From Actinomycetota bacterium (lineage in GTDB: Bacteria > Actinomycetota > Actinomycetes > Mycobacteriales > JACQDL01): DNA of 51,988 nt. The notes under the pieces were generated by a model. It was given only the letters and a program-made list of their open reading frames with translations. It was not told the DNA's origin and ran no database searches. A program made the translations under genes and the position numbers. The stretch spans positions 1 to 51,988 of the forward strand of contig JACQDL010000025.1 of assembly GCA_016201065.1 (NCBI GenBank), given 5' to 3'. Shown here piece by piece: positions 8,509-16,638 of this stretch (within the stretch, counting starts at the first letter, position 1; the number at the start of each line of letters is the position of its first letter).

Positions 8509-9486
8509 ATGTCGCGGGACGAGGAGTTACCGGCCGATCTGAACTTGGCGTGGTCGGACCCACAACTCGATACGGCAGTGCGGGCGCTGGCGCGGCGCGA
8601 CCCGCAGCCAGCGCTGGACGTGCTCGCTGCGACACGTGACGATGCCGACCGCCGTGAGCTAGCGGTGGAGGTGTTGGCGGTTGCGGGTCAGCACGCGCTG
8701 GCCGACCTGCAAACGTTCGCGGAGGAGCGGACCGCCGACGCCGATCGTTGGTTGCTGCTTGGCGGTTCGTTCGCTGCGGCGGCGTGGACGGCGCGCGGTG
8801 CGGACGTGGCCGAGCGGACCAGCCTGGACCAGTTCGAGGGGTTGGCGAGCTTCGCCGAGCAGTCCCGCGCCGCGCTGCATCACGCGACGGAACTCGCTCC
8901 CCAGGACCCAGTTCCGTGGAGTGAGCTGCTGCGCTGCGCGGTGGGCGCCCTCGATCACGACGGCGAGCTTGACGAGATCTTCGCTCAGGTGCAGAAGCTC
9001 GGCCCGGACCTGTACGCCGCCAACCAGGCGCGGCTGGGAGGCTTGACCCGCAAGTGGTACGGCAGCCAGGAGCAGGCGCTCGCTTTCGCCCGCCAGCGCA
9101 CCGAACGCCTACCCGCAGGGCACCCGCTGCTTGCGTTGGTCGCGGCGGCTCATATCGAGGGTCTGCTCGACGGGTTGATGCGGGGTACCGTCATCGGGCG
9201 GATGTGGCGTCACCTGCGCTACCTTGCCAATACGCAGGTGCGGGCCGAGGTCGACGGGGCGTCCGATCGCCTGCTGGGTGGTGGCGACCGGTATGACAGC
9301 CATCCGCGGACGATGGCCGCCCATCAGATGTTCGCGGCGTTCTACCGCCAGGCGGACGACACCGAGCGGGCGCGTCCGCACCTGGAGCGGGGCGGCTGCC
9401 GGCCGATGCCGTGGCCGTGGGGGTACTTCGGTGAGTACGCCGAGGAGTTTGCTGCCGCCCGGGAAGCGGCAGGTCTCGCCGGCTGA
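8509..9486 (+). CDS. hypothetical helical protein
   Basis: A 325-residue soluble protein that I do not recognise. It is rich in Ala, Leu, Glu, Asp and Arg, and is predicted almost wholly alpha-helical, with a spacing of short helices reminiscent of TPR/Sel1-like solenoids (ALHHATELAPQDPVPWSELL). There is no signal peptide, membrane segment or catalytic motif. A conserved-looking Trp/Pro/Gly-rich patch lies near the end (PMPWPWGYFGEYAEEF). ATG 8509 is preferred over GTG 8488 because GGGGAGG lies 7 bases before it. It stands alone between the MocR gene and a convergent biosynthetic operon. Confidence 0.65.
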   Translation: MSRDEELPADLNLAWSDPQLDTAVRALARRDPQPALDVLAATRDDADRRELAVEVLAVAGQHALADLQTFAEERTADADRWLLLGGSFAAAAWTARGADVAERTSLDQFEGLASFAEQSRAALHHATELAPQDPVPWSELLRCAVGALDHDGELDEIFAQVQKLGPDLYAANQARLGGLTRKWYGSQEQALAFARQRTERLPAGHPLLALVAAAHIEGLLDGLMRGTVIGRMWRHLRYLANTQVRAEVDGASDRLLGGGDRYDSHPRTMAAHQMFAAFYRQADDTERARPHLERGGCRPMPWPWGYFGEYAEEFAAAREAAGLAG

Positions 9487-9645
9487 CTCCACCTACCCCT
9501 GTGGCGCGACAGCCGGGGCCGGTCACCGAGCCAGCGGAAGGCTTGCTCGTCGGCCTCGTCGGGGCAGTGCTGATCGTCTCCAACGCCGCCGACCTGACCA
9601 GCATGTCGCCGTGGCGGGGCACACCGGCCCTTCGGCCACGCGAGC

Positions 9646-10767
9646 TCACCGCCAAGGTGGACGGGATGCGTCGACACCGCGCCGGTCCGGTCGGGCCGGC
9701 AACGGTGCCCCCACCAGCCAGCTGCCCACCCGCCGGGCCGCCACCATGCTGGACCAGGCCGTGAGCTCGATCAACGTCTCATCGCCGCGCCGGCCACTCC
9801 GGAACTCCTCGATGACGGACCCGTCGACCCGGTATGGGGCGAGGGCGGTCAGCAGGGCGAGCCGCCCCGCTGGGCGTTCGGTTGCCGGCAGGCCAGACAC
9901 CATGCCGTCGACCCAGCCGCGACTGATACCGGCCGGTTGTCCGTGCCACCCGGCCAGCTCGGCGAGGACGAGATCCCGGACCGACTCCGGTACCGAACGG
10001 ACCGCGGCCAGGTCGAGGGCCGCCGCGGCACGCGCGAAGGCCCCGGCGATGCTCGGGACACCCGCCGCCCAGGACAGGTCGGCGGGCAGCGGCGCGGCAG
10101 GCAGCAGGTCCAGCGAGGCGCCGGGCGTCCGGATGGTGCGGGCGGTCCGCCCCATGAGGCGACCGAGCAGCCCCACCGCGCCACGTCGAGCCACGGTGGG
10201 CAGGCCTGGTGGGATCGGGCTGTCCCCGAGGAACACCTCGACCATCCGGTTGAGGTAGTGGAAGGTGACCGCCACCCCGACAAGTTCCGCGTCCTGCTCA
10301 GCAGGGAACGGCCGCTCCTGCCGCGTCACGTCGTCCAGCCGCCCGCTCGCGCGCCCCCACGCGGCAAGTTCCCGCAAGGCGGGATCTGCGATCGACCCGA
10401 TCCGGTCGCCAGCGATGGCGGCGGCGGTGCGCCCGCGGGTCAGGCCGCGCAGCGTCGTGCTGTGCACCTCGACGCAGTACGGGCAGGCATTTCCCAACGA
10501 CACCGAGGCAGCCACCACCTCCTTGGCCGTCCGGTCGACCAATCCGCTGGCGACAAGGCTTTCCCGCAGCATCGACCAGCAGGCGGCGAGCGGTTCCGGT
10601 GCCGGTGAATGCAGGCTGACCGGCGGCGCGAGCATGCCGAACTCGCGCTCGACGTCCGCGTAGACCCGCGCGACGAGGCCCCGCGCGGCGGACGGCCGGA
10701 CCGGAACGACATGGCGGATCTGCGCCTGTGATCGCCGCAGAGCCGGCCGGATGAGCATCCCGGTCAT
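9646..10767 (-). CDS. AhpD/carboxymuconolactone decarboxylase-family protein, long form
   Basis: A 373-residue protein with the AhpD motif CxxCxxxH at Cys95, Cys98 and His102 (ACPYCVEVHSTTL). It is more than twice the length of simple AhpD proteins; the C-terminal half (about 190-373) is helical, Ala/Arg-rich and has a second domain-like region with VTFHYLNRMVEVFL. Its ATG overlaps the stop of the upstream GMC oxidoreductase by one base (TAATG), so it is the last gene of a coupled trio. AhpD-type proteins carry out thiol-disulfide or peroxide chemistry. A role in enediyne maturation or self-protection is inferred from context. Confidence 0.8.
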   Translation of the reverse strand: MTGMLIRPALRRSQAQIRHVVPVRPSAARGLVARVYADVEREFGMLAPPVSLHSPAPEPLAACWSMLRESLVASGLVDRTAKEVVAASVSLGNACPYCVEVHSTTLRGLTRGRTAAAIAGDRIGSIADPALRELAAWGRASGRLDDVTRQERPFPAEQDAELVGVAVTFHYLNRMVEVFLGDSPIPPGLPTVARRGAVGLLGRLMGRTARTIRTPGASLDLLPAAPLPADLSWAAGVPSIAGAFARAAAALDLAAVRSVPESVRDLVLAELAGWHGQPAGISRGWVDGMVSGLPATERPAGRLALLTALAPYRVDGSVIEEFRSGRRGDETLIELTAWSSMVAARRVGSWLVGAPLPARPDRRGVDASRPPWR

Positions 10768-12422
10768 TACTCGTGCACGAGGGTGGGTACGAGCGGCAGC
10801 ACGCCGCTGCGCCCGCTGGTCGCCCCGTCCGGTGCCGGAGCCCCGTACCGGACGTTCACGCCGCGTTGTTGCGCGGCGCGGACGATTCCCGGCATCGCGC
10901 GCTCGGCGAGCGCGGCGATGGTCAGCGCGGGGTTGACCGTCAGCGCTCCTGGCACCGCGGAGCCGTCGGTGACGAAGATCCCCGGGTGGTTGCGCAGCTC
11001 GTGCCGGTCGTCCAGCGCCGAGGTGCGTGGATCGTCGCCGATGCGGCACGACGCCAGCGGGTGCACGGTGTAGGCGCCGACGACGTCGTTCGTCCACGGC
11101 ATGACCCGCGCCAGGCCGTCGCGTTCCATGATGTCGCGCACGACGGCGTCTGACTCCGCCCACCCACCCAGCGTGTTCGCCGTCGGGTGGTAGCGGATCG
11201 GACCGCGCCCGAGCATCTGCTGCGAGATCCGGACGGCGTTACCGGTTGGCGGCGGAGGCCCGAAGACGCCCTCGTTGTCGTCCTCGGTCATGGTGAAGAT
11301 GGTCAGCCAGGACCGCCACCGGCGGACGAGCTCCTTCTTCTCGACGCCGAACCAGGTCGGGCCGGCCGCGTCGGGCACCTGAGCGAGGATGGTGCCGAAG
11401 CCAGGCGGGAAGTAGAGCTGCTCCAGCGAGAAGCGGGAGAACTCCGGGAGCGCGCCGTCGAGGTTGTCCCAGCTCGCGACGACCGGGCCCCGACCGATCT
11501 GGTTGGCCGTGTAGACCGAGCCGTCGGCCCGGCTCAGACCCAGCAGCTCACCCGCCCGCTCCTCGTTGACAATGGCGGTGTTGAGCCGCTCCCCGTTTCC
11601 GGAGAAGTACCGTCCCACGGCCGACGGCATCGCACCAAGGGTCGCCTCGGAGCGCTGGAGGATCACGGGTGTGGCACCAGCGCCCGCCGCGAGCACCACG
11701 ATCTTGGCGTCGATCGCGCCGCATCCGGTCTGCGCCCGGTAGTCCTCGTCGTCGATGACGTTGTAGTGCACCCGATAGCCGCCGTCATCGTTCCTCGACA
11801 GGCGCTGCACCTCGTGCATCGGCCGGATCTGCGCCCCGTGCGCGAGGGCGGCGGGCAGGTAGTTGAGCAGCAGGGACCGTTTGGCGTCGAAGCGGCAGCC
11901 GGACATCATCCAGTTGCAGTTCGTGCACCTCGCGGTGTCGATGGCGACCGGCACCGGGTTCGCCGTGCGCCCGGCGTGGTCACAGGCCGCGGCGAACAAC
12001 CCACCCGAGTACGTGACGTCCGCCCAACCCTGCTGGCTGACCGGCAGCGCCTCCGCCACCCGGTCATACCACGGGTCCAGGGTGTCCCGGGTCAGGGTCG
12101 AGGGCCACATCCGCCTGCCAATGCTGCCCTTTCGTTCGAAGACGAACCCCGGCGCGCGCGGCATGGCCGCGAAGAACACCACGCTGCCGCCCCCGACGCA
12201 GTTGCCACCGAGCAGGCTCATGCCGTCGCCGACCACGAAGTCGAAGATCCGGGTGTACGACGAGCCCAGCAGGTAGTCGTGGTCGAAGTCGTCGGCCGTC
12301 AACCACGGGCCGCGTTCCAGCACGACCACCCGCGCGCCGCCCGCAGCGAGATGGTAGGCCGCGATCGCGCCGCCGAAGCCGCTGCCGACCACGAGGACGT
12401 CGGTGCGTTCGGCGCTGCTCAT
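10767..12422 (-). CDS. GMC-family FAD oxidoreductase (cholesterol-oxidase-like)
   Basis: A 551-residue flavoprotein. The ADP-binding fold is at residues about 7-36 (VLVVGSGFGGAIAAYHLAAG, ending in VVVLERG). SLLGGNCVGGGSVVFFAAMPR matches the FAD-contacting GMC region, and the C-terminus has VHPLASCRIG and VTDGSAVPGALTVNPALTIAALAER. It would oxidise an alcohol or related carbon. Start ATG 12422 overlaps the upstream DUF5987-like stop by 4 bases, and an earlier ATG at 12500 lies inside that gene and is rejected. Co-translation with the small upstream protein suggests a two-subunit enzyme. The substrate is unknown but is plausibly an enediyne intermediate. Confidence 0.88.
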   Translation of the reverse strand: MSSAERTDVLVVGSGFGGAIAAYHLAAGGARVVVLERGPWLTADDFDHDYLLGSSYTRIFDFVVGDGMSLLGGNCVGGGSVVFFAAMPRAPGFVFERKGSIGRRMWPSTLTRDTLDPWYDRVAEALPVSQQGWADVTYSGGLFAAACDHAGRTANPVPVAIDTARCTNCNWMMSGCRFDAKRSLLLNYLPAALAHGAQIRPMHEVQRLSRNDDGGYRVHYNVIDDEDYRAQTGCGAIDAKIVVLAAGAGATPVILQRSEATLGAMPSAVGRYFSGNGERLNTAIVNEERAGELLGLSRADGSVYTANQIGRGPVVASWDNLDGALPEFSRFSLEQLYFPPGFGTILAQVPDAAGPTWFGVEKKELVRRWRSWLTIFTMTEDDNEGVFGPPPPTGNAVRISQQMLGRGPIRYHPTANTLGGWAESDAVVRDIMERDGLARVMPWTNDVVGAYTVHPLASCRIGDDPRTSALDDRHELRNHPGIFVTDGSAVPGALTVNPALTIAALAERAMPGIVRAAQQRGVNVRYGAPAPDGATSGRSGVLPLVPTLVHE

Positions 12423-12988
12423 GCGGGACTCCCTGATGCAGTGGTGTTCGGGTGGACGTTGGCCAGCTGCCGGCGGTACGAGTAGTCCGGGAACCGCCAC
12501 ACGCCGTCGGCGTCCGGCTTTGCGAAACCCAGCGTGGCCAGGCCAGGGTGTCCGGCCTCGATCGCCTCGGCGGTGTGGAGATGCGCGGCGGTGTCAAAGG
12601 CCATGTTGCTGAACAGCGCCAGCGCAACCCAGATGTCCCGCTGCTGGTGGGCGGGGCCGGTCAGGGTCTGGACCAGGGCGGTCCGGTGGGCGAACGGCAG
12701 CGCGACGAACGGTGGCACCGAGCCGTCGAGTGCCAGCCCGTGCTCGGCTGCGTGCTCCAGCGCGTGCCCGTTCAGCGCGTCGACGATGTCACCCAGCGCG
12801 GTTGCCAGCCCGACCGCGGGCGTTTCCAGCAGCTCGACCGCCCCGGAGGCCACCGCGCCACCGCCCGCTGCCGCGCCGGCCACCGCACGGTCATCAACCG
12901 AACGCTTCTCACCTGGGACAATCGTGTCCGCGAATGCCTCAAGCGTCATCAACCTGGTCCGCTCTTCGTCTGGAGTGCCCGATCGCAC
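12419..12988 (-). CDS. small GMC-partner protein (DUF5987-like)
   Basis: A 189-residue protein starting at GTG 12988, chosen because AGGAGGG lies 6 bases upstream; a GTG at 13033 gives a 15-residue longer form without such a site. Seen: TLEAFADTIVPGEKRSVDDRAVAG near the N-terminus, resembling small gluconate-2-dehydrogenase-type subunits that accompany GMC oxidoreductases, and a C-terminal WRFPDYSYRRQLANVHP. I believe it corresponds to the DUF5987 family, from recollection of similar gene pairs rather than a search. It probably acts as a chaperone or subunit for the adjacent GMC enzyme. Confidence 0.7.
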   Translation of the reverse strand: MRSGTPDEERTRLMTLEAFADTIVPGEKRSVDDRAVAGAAAGGGAVASGAVELLETPAVGLATALGDIVDALNGHALEHAAEHGLALDGSVPPFVALPFAHRTALVQTLTGPAHQQRDIWVALALFSNMAFDTAAHLHTAEAIEAGHPGLATLGFAKPDADGVWRFPDYSYRRQLANVHPNTTASGSPA

Positions 12989-13487
12989 GGGGTTCCCTCC
13001 TGAGGTCGGCACGCGAATCGCGAAACGGCTCACTGGCCGAATCGCCGTTTCGCGGGGAGCTTGACAGTGGGCTCGACGAGCCAGGTCCTATCGAGACGTC
13101 ACGGCCAGTCACAATGCGGACGACTGCCTGACACTGGCTTCTGGTGGCACCATCGTGTCCGCATAGGCGCACCCGACGCATCTTCACCGTTGCGCTCCGG
13201 CTTTCCGCGCGTGCCTACCCAGCCAGCGTGATCCGAAACATCGCGGACGGTGGTTGCGTACGCCCCGGCTTGCTGCTAATGTTTCAAATCGTCATAGAAC
13301 GTCGCCGTGGACGGTCATCCATCGTCTGTCATCGTTGTCTATCGATGGCTCCAAGTTTCTGGTAGACGCATCCTTCTTACCATTCGGGCGTAGCTCTGAC
13401 AGTTAGCGCTGGGCGTACTGGCCCATCGGCATCGGCTCGCTCGACACCACAGCCGAGCTCAAGGTGAGATCGATACCTGGAGGCCTA
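12989..13487. promoter_or_regulatory. divergent intergenic region, DUF5987 operon / AraC regulator
   Basis: A 499-base non-coding stretch between divergent genes, with AT content above that of the flanks. It holds an 11-base inverted repeat at 13019-13054 and an 8-base one at 13114-13121/13157-13164 (ATGCGGAC/GTCCGCAT). TTGACA occurs at 13061 on the plus strand, without a clear -10 partner. Short ORFs here lack ribosome sites and family resemblance. The length of the region suggests complex regulation of both transcription units. Confidence 0.5.
13019..13054. promoter_or_regulatory. inverted repeat, candidate operator
   Basis: Perfect 11-base arms CGCGAAACGGC (13019-13029) and GCCGTTTCGCG (13044-13054) with a 14-base spacer, ending 31 bases upstream of GTG 12988. 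It overlaps the codons of the rejected longer form of the DUF5987-like gene. The arms and spacing suit a dimeric regulator, or a 5' UTR hairpin. The binding protein is unknown; the adjacent AraC regulator is one candidate. Confidence 0.45.
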
Positions 13488-14264
13488 ATGAAGCTGGAAA
13501 TCGAGCGAGCCGTAGTGCGAGCGATCGAGACCATGCGTGAGAACCTCGGAGAACCGCTCACGATCGATGACATGGCGCGGGCCGCGATGTACAGCAAGTT
13601 TCATTTTTCCAGGGAATTTCAGCGGGTTACCGGTATCTCGCCCAGGCGCTTCCTTTCGGCGTTACGGCTCCAGGAGGCGAAACGACTTCTCGTCTCGACA
13701 TCGTTGACCGTGACCGAGATCAGCCATCGCGTGGGGTACACCAGCGTTGGCACCTTCAGCTCACGGTTCGCGAGCTGCGTATGCCTCCCGCCAACAACAT
13801 ACCGGCAGCTCGGGGGATTTGCCACGATGATTCCCGCGGACAGTTGCAGGCGCGCCACCGCGGCCCAATGCACCACGATCCGGGGCGATGTACAGGAATC
13901 GGCGTCCAGCGATCTCGGGCTCATCTTTCTGGGGCTCTTCCCAAGCCGAATTCCGCAGGGCCGACCGGTTCGCTGCGTGATCCTGCGTCGCCCCGGTTCC
14001 TTCGTACTCGATGAGGTACCCCAGGGCACCTGGTACCTGCTTGCGCATTCGGTCCCGGCGTATCGCCATGAGGTTCTGACAGGCGATGCGGACCTCTCCG
14101 TCGGGTTTACCGGACCTATCAGTGTCCGACCGAATGTGTCGATGCTCCGTGTCGATCTTCAACTGAGGCCAATTCGCGTCATGGATCCACCGGTGTTGAT
14201 GGCTCTCCTGGATGTGCGGAAAGCAGTGCTCGAGGACGGTCTGGCAACTGCCGCGGTGGGATGA
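13488..14264 (+). CDS. AraC-family regulator with TTA codon
   Basis: A 258-residue regulator with an N-terminal AraC DNA-binding domain (residues about 5-105). Both helix-turn-helix units are visible: MTIDDM-like LTIDDMARAAMYSKFHFSREF and LTVTEISHRVGYTSVGTFSSRF. The remaining 150 residues form an unassigned ligand or dimer domain. GGAGG lies 6 bases before ATG 13488. Codon 59 (13662-13664) is TTA, rare in high-GC actinomycetes and a hallmark of bldA-dependent control in Streptomyces. C-1027 and related loci encode AraC-type regulators, so a pathway-specific role is likely. GC content is lower than in neighbouring enzymes. Confidence 0.88.
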   Translation: MKLEIERAVVRAIETMRENLGEPLTIDDMARAAMYSKFHFSREFQRVTGISPRRFLSALRLQEAKRLLVSTSLTVTEISHRVGYTSVGTFSSRFASCVCLPPTTYRQLGGFATMIPADSCRRATAAQCTTIRGDVQESASSDLGLIFLGLFPSRIPQGRPVRCVILRRPGSFVLDEVPQGTWYLLAHSVPAYRHEVLTGDADLSVGFTGPISVRPNVSMLRVDLQLRPIRVMDPPVLMALLDVRKAVLEDGLATAAVG

Positions 14265-14278
14265 ACGGCATCCTGGCC

Positions 14279-15643
14279 TCATGTCGCCGCGTGCACGGTC
14301 ATCGGCAGGCCGCCGCGCACCCGCAGGGAGAGCATCGGCTCAGCAACCACCCGATGGTCGGGCGCCGTGGCCAGCCGCAGCTCCCGGGTGATCATCGCGA
14401 TGGTGAAGGTGGCCTCCATGAGCCCGAGGCTGTTGCCGACGCAGAAGCGTGGCCCGGCACCGAAGGGAATGTAGGCATAGCGGGGCCGGTGCGAGGCGCG
14501 TGACGGATCGAAGCGCTCCGGGTCGAACCGCTCGGGCGTGTCCCAGAAACCCGGGTGCCGGTGCAGCGTGTAGGGGCAGATCAGGACGTCGGCCCCGCCC
14601 GGCACGTGGTACCCACCGACCTCGTCGTCCGCCTGGGCTTGGCGGGGCAGTATCCACACCGGCGGGTAGAGCCGCATGACCTCCTCCACGACCATCGCGG
14701 TGTACCGCAACCGGTGGAGATCCTCATGAGCCGGCATCCGGTCGCCGAGCACCTGCACCGCCTCCGCGTGCAACCTGGCCCGCACCTCCGGGTGCCGATC
14801 GATCAGGGCGAACGTCCAGCCGAGGGTGCTGGCGGTCGTCTCATGCCCGGCCAACAACAGGGTGACCAGCTCATCGCGCATCCGGCGCTGACCGAGCTGC
14901 GGGTCGGCCTCCTGCCCGGTGGAGACGATCAGCCGGGAGAGCACGTCGTCGCCCCTGCCCTGCCCGCCGTCGCGGGTGATGCGCTCGGCAACGAGCCGGT
15001 CGACGATCCGCTGTAGCTCCGCGCGGGCCCGCCGGAAGCGCAGCTGCCGGGGTAGCGGGACCCACGTTGGGACCAGGCTCATCGACACCATCTCGAACAT
15101 CGCCTGGTCCTGCACGGCATCGAAGGAATGACCGACCGACCCGAACGCGCCAAGGTCGGCGTCGAGCAGGGTACGCCCGAGCACGCCGAGGGTGAGCCCG
15201 GTCATCTCCTGTAGGACGTCGACCGGCTCACCCCCACCGTGTGTTCGCAGCCGATGGACGAGCTTCGCCGCCTCCTCGGCGACGATCCCCGCCTGCTCAG
15301 CGATCCGTTTGGGCTGGAACGCCGGCTGGATCATGGTGCGCTGCGTGCGCCACAGGGCACCCTCGCTGGTCAGCAACCCATCTCCGAGGGCGCGCCGGGC
15401 CTGGATGAGACCGATCCCCTTGTGGTAGTTGGCAGCGTTGTCGGCAAGCACGTGCTTGGCGTGGTCGGGGTGGTTGAAGAAGTAGAGGGTCTTGGGACCG
15501 ATCGAGATCCGCGCCGCGTCGCCGTACTCCGCCGCGGTCGAGGACATCAGCGCGAGCCGATCGCTGGCCAGCTTGCGCAGCAGTCCGAACGTCGCCCGAC
15601 GCGGCGGCCCCGGCGGTACCCGGCGGAGCTGGGTGGCCGTCAT
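14279..15643 (-). CDS. cytochrome P450
   Basis: A 454-residue P450. Seen: the I-helix LLLAGHETTASTLGW, the ExxR of EEVMRLYPP, and the heme loop FGAGPRFCVGNSLGLMEA with its cysteine ligand. The sequence is of the long, CYP102/CYP4-like bacterial type. It would hydroxylate or epoxidise, needing external electron transfer. Its ATG overlaps the unbU stop by 4 bases (15640-15643), placing it at the end of the unbL-unbL-unbV-unbU operon. That makes the warhead itself a likely substrate. It converges on the AraC gene with a 14-base gap. An upstream ATG at 15769 lies within unbU and is rejected. Confidence 0.9.
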   Translation of the reverse strand: MTATQLRRVPPGPPRRATFGLLRKLASDRLALMSSTAAEYGDAARISIGPKTLYFFNHPDHAKHVLADNAANYHKGIGLIQARRALGDGLLTSEGALWRTQRTMIQPAFQPKRIAEQAGIVAEEAAKLVHRLRTHGGGEPVDVLQEMTGLTLGVLGRTLLDADLGAFGSVGHSFDAVQDQAMFEMVSMSLVPTWVPLPRQLRFRRARAELQRIVDRLVAERITRDGGQGRGDDVLSRLIVSTGQEADPQLGQRRMRDELVTLLLAGHETTASTLGWTFALIDRHPEVRARLHAEAVQVLGDRMPAHEDLHRLRYTAMVVEEVMRLYPPVWILPRQAQADDEVGGYHVPGGADVLICPYTLHRHPGFWDTPERFDPERFDPSRASHRPRYAYIPFGAGPRFCVGNSLGLMEATFTIAMITRELRLATAPDHRVVAEPMLSLRVRGGLPMTVHAAT

Positions 15644-16638
15644 GCGGCCGCGATCTCCTTGCCGACGGCGGCGCCGTCGGCCACGACCTGATCGAGCACC
15701 TCGCCGGCCTGCCGGCGTGCTTCGGCGCCGCGCTCCGCCCGGGCCCCGTCCACGAGGTGCAGTGCCCACAGGAACATCCCCCGTATGAGGCAGGTCATGG
15801 CGGTGGCCAGGAAGAGGCCGTAGGCGATGTGCGCGATCATGAAGAAGCCGTACAGCAGCGCGACGCTGCTACCGAAGGCCAGCTGGGAGCCCGGCGCGGA
15901 GGGCGAGGTTCCGGGGTCGGTGACCATGTAGTTGGTGAACAGCACGAACGCCACTCCGGTCATCATGCCCAGCGCGGCCGGGATCGACGTGCCGAACACC
16001 ATCCCGCGGACGATGGCTTGCAGGGCGAACACGGTCAGCCAGGCACCGATCAGCCACATCCGGCCGGTGAGCTTGGCGTTGAGGAGGGTCCCGGACGCCA
16101 GGATGACGGCGACGATGACCCAGCTCGTCGGGGTGTTCACGTGTTCGGTGAAATGGTAGGGCGGCGCGATGCTGGCCCACGGGAACACAACGAGGATGAA
16201 GGCGATACCGAAGTTGGACGGGTTCATGAAGTGCCGCAGGCGACCGTGCACCGGCGCACGAAACACCCACTTGGTGCTCACAGCCACGACGACGCCCAAC
16301 ACCATGACGAGGATCTGGTCATTGACGTAGGTGAGCATGTTCAGCGCGAGACCCGTGATGTGCGCGGGGTAGAGAAACTCGATGACGCCGCGCGGACCGT
16401 TACCGGCGAAACGCGGTGGACGCCCCTCGGCTCTGGCCCCGACGAGCTCCAGCCCTATTTCCACGGCGTAGGCGGTCGTGACCGCGATGATGGGCCACAG
16501 CCACGACTGCTCGAACCCGAGCACCGCGTAACCGAGGATGTTGAATATCGTGATCGAGATCGCGAACCTGCGCAGGGCCGTGACGACCTTCGGGTTGTGA
16601 CGCGTCGGTGTGGCTGTCATCTCTGGCATGTCCGTCAT
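15640..16638 (-). CDS. unbU: enediyne biosynthesis membrane protein UnbU
   Basis: A 332-residue integral membrane protein with about 8 hydrophobic helices, resembling the RnfD/NqrB-like UnbU family that accompanies enediyne PKSs. Seen: RRFAISITIFNILGYAVLGFE at the N-terminus, FMNPSNFGIAFILVVFPWASIAPPYHFTE in the middle (FMNPSNFGIA is the most characteristic segment), and FVLFTNYMVTDPGTSP. The C-terminal 45 residues are soluble and helical. UnbU is in the conserved warhead cassette, but its biochemical role is not established; electron transfer or transport have been suggested for such membrane folds. It overlaps unbV by 4 bases upstream and the P450 gene by 4 bases downstream. Confidence 0.92.
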   Translation of the reverse strand: MTDMPEMTATPTRHNPKVVTALRRFAISITIFNILGYAVLGFEQSWLWPIIAVTTAYAVEIGLELVGARAEGRPPRFAGNGPRGVIEFLYPAHITGLALNMLTYVNDQILVMVLGVVVAVSTKWVFRAPVHGRLRHFMNPSNFGIAFILVVFPWASIAPPYHFTEHVNTPTSWVIVAVILASGTLLNAKLTGRMWLIGAWLTVFALQAIVRGMVFGTSIPAALGMMTGVAFVLFTNYMVTDPGTSPSAPGSQLAFGSSVALLYGFFMIAHIAYGLFLATAMTCLIRGMFLWALHLVDGARAERGAEARRQAGEVLDQVVADGAAVGKEIAAA

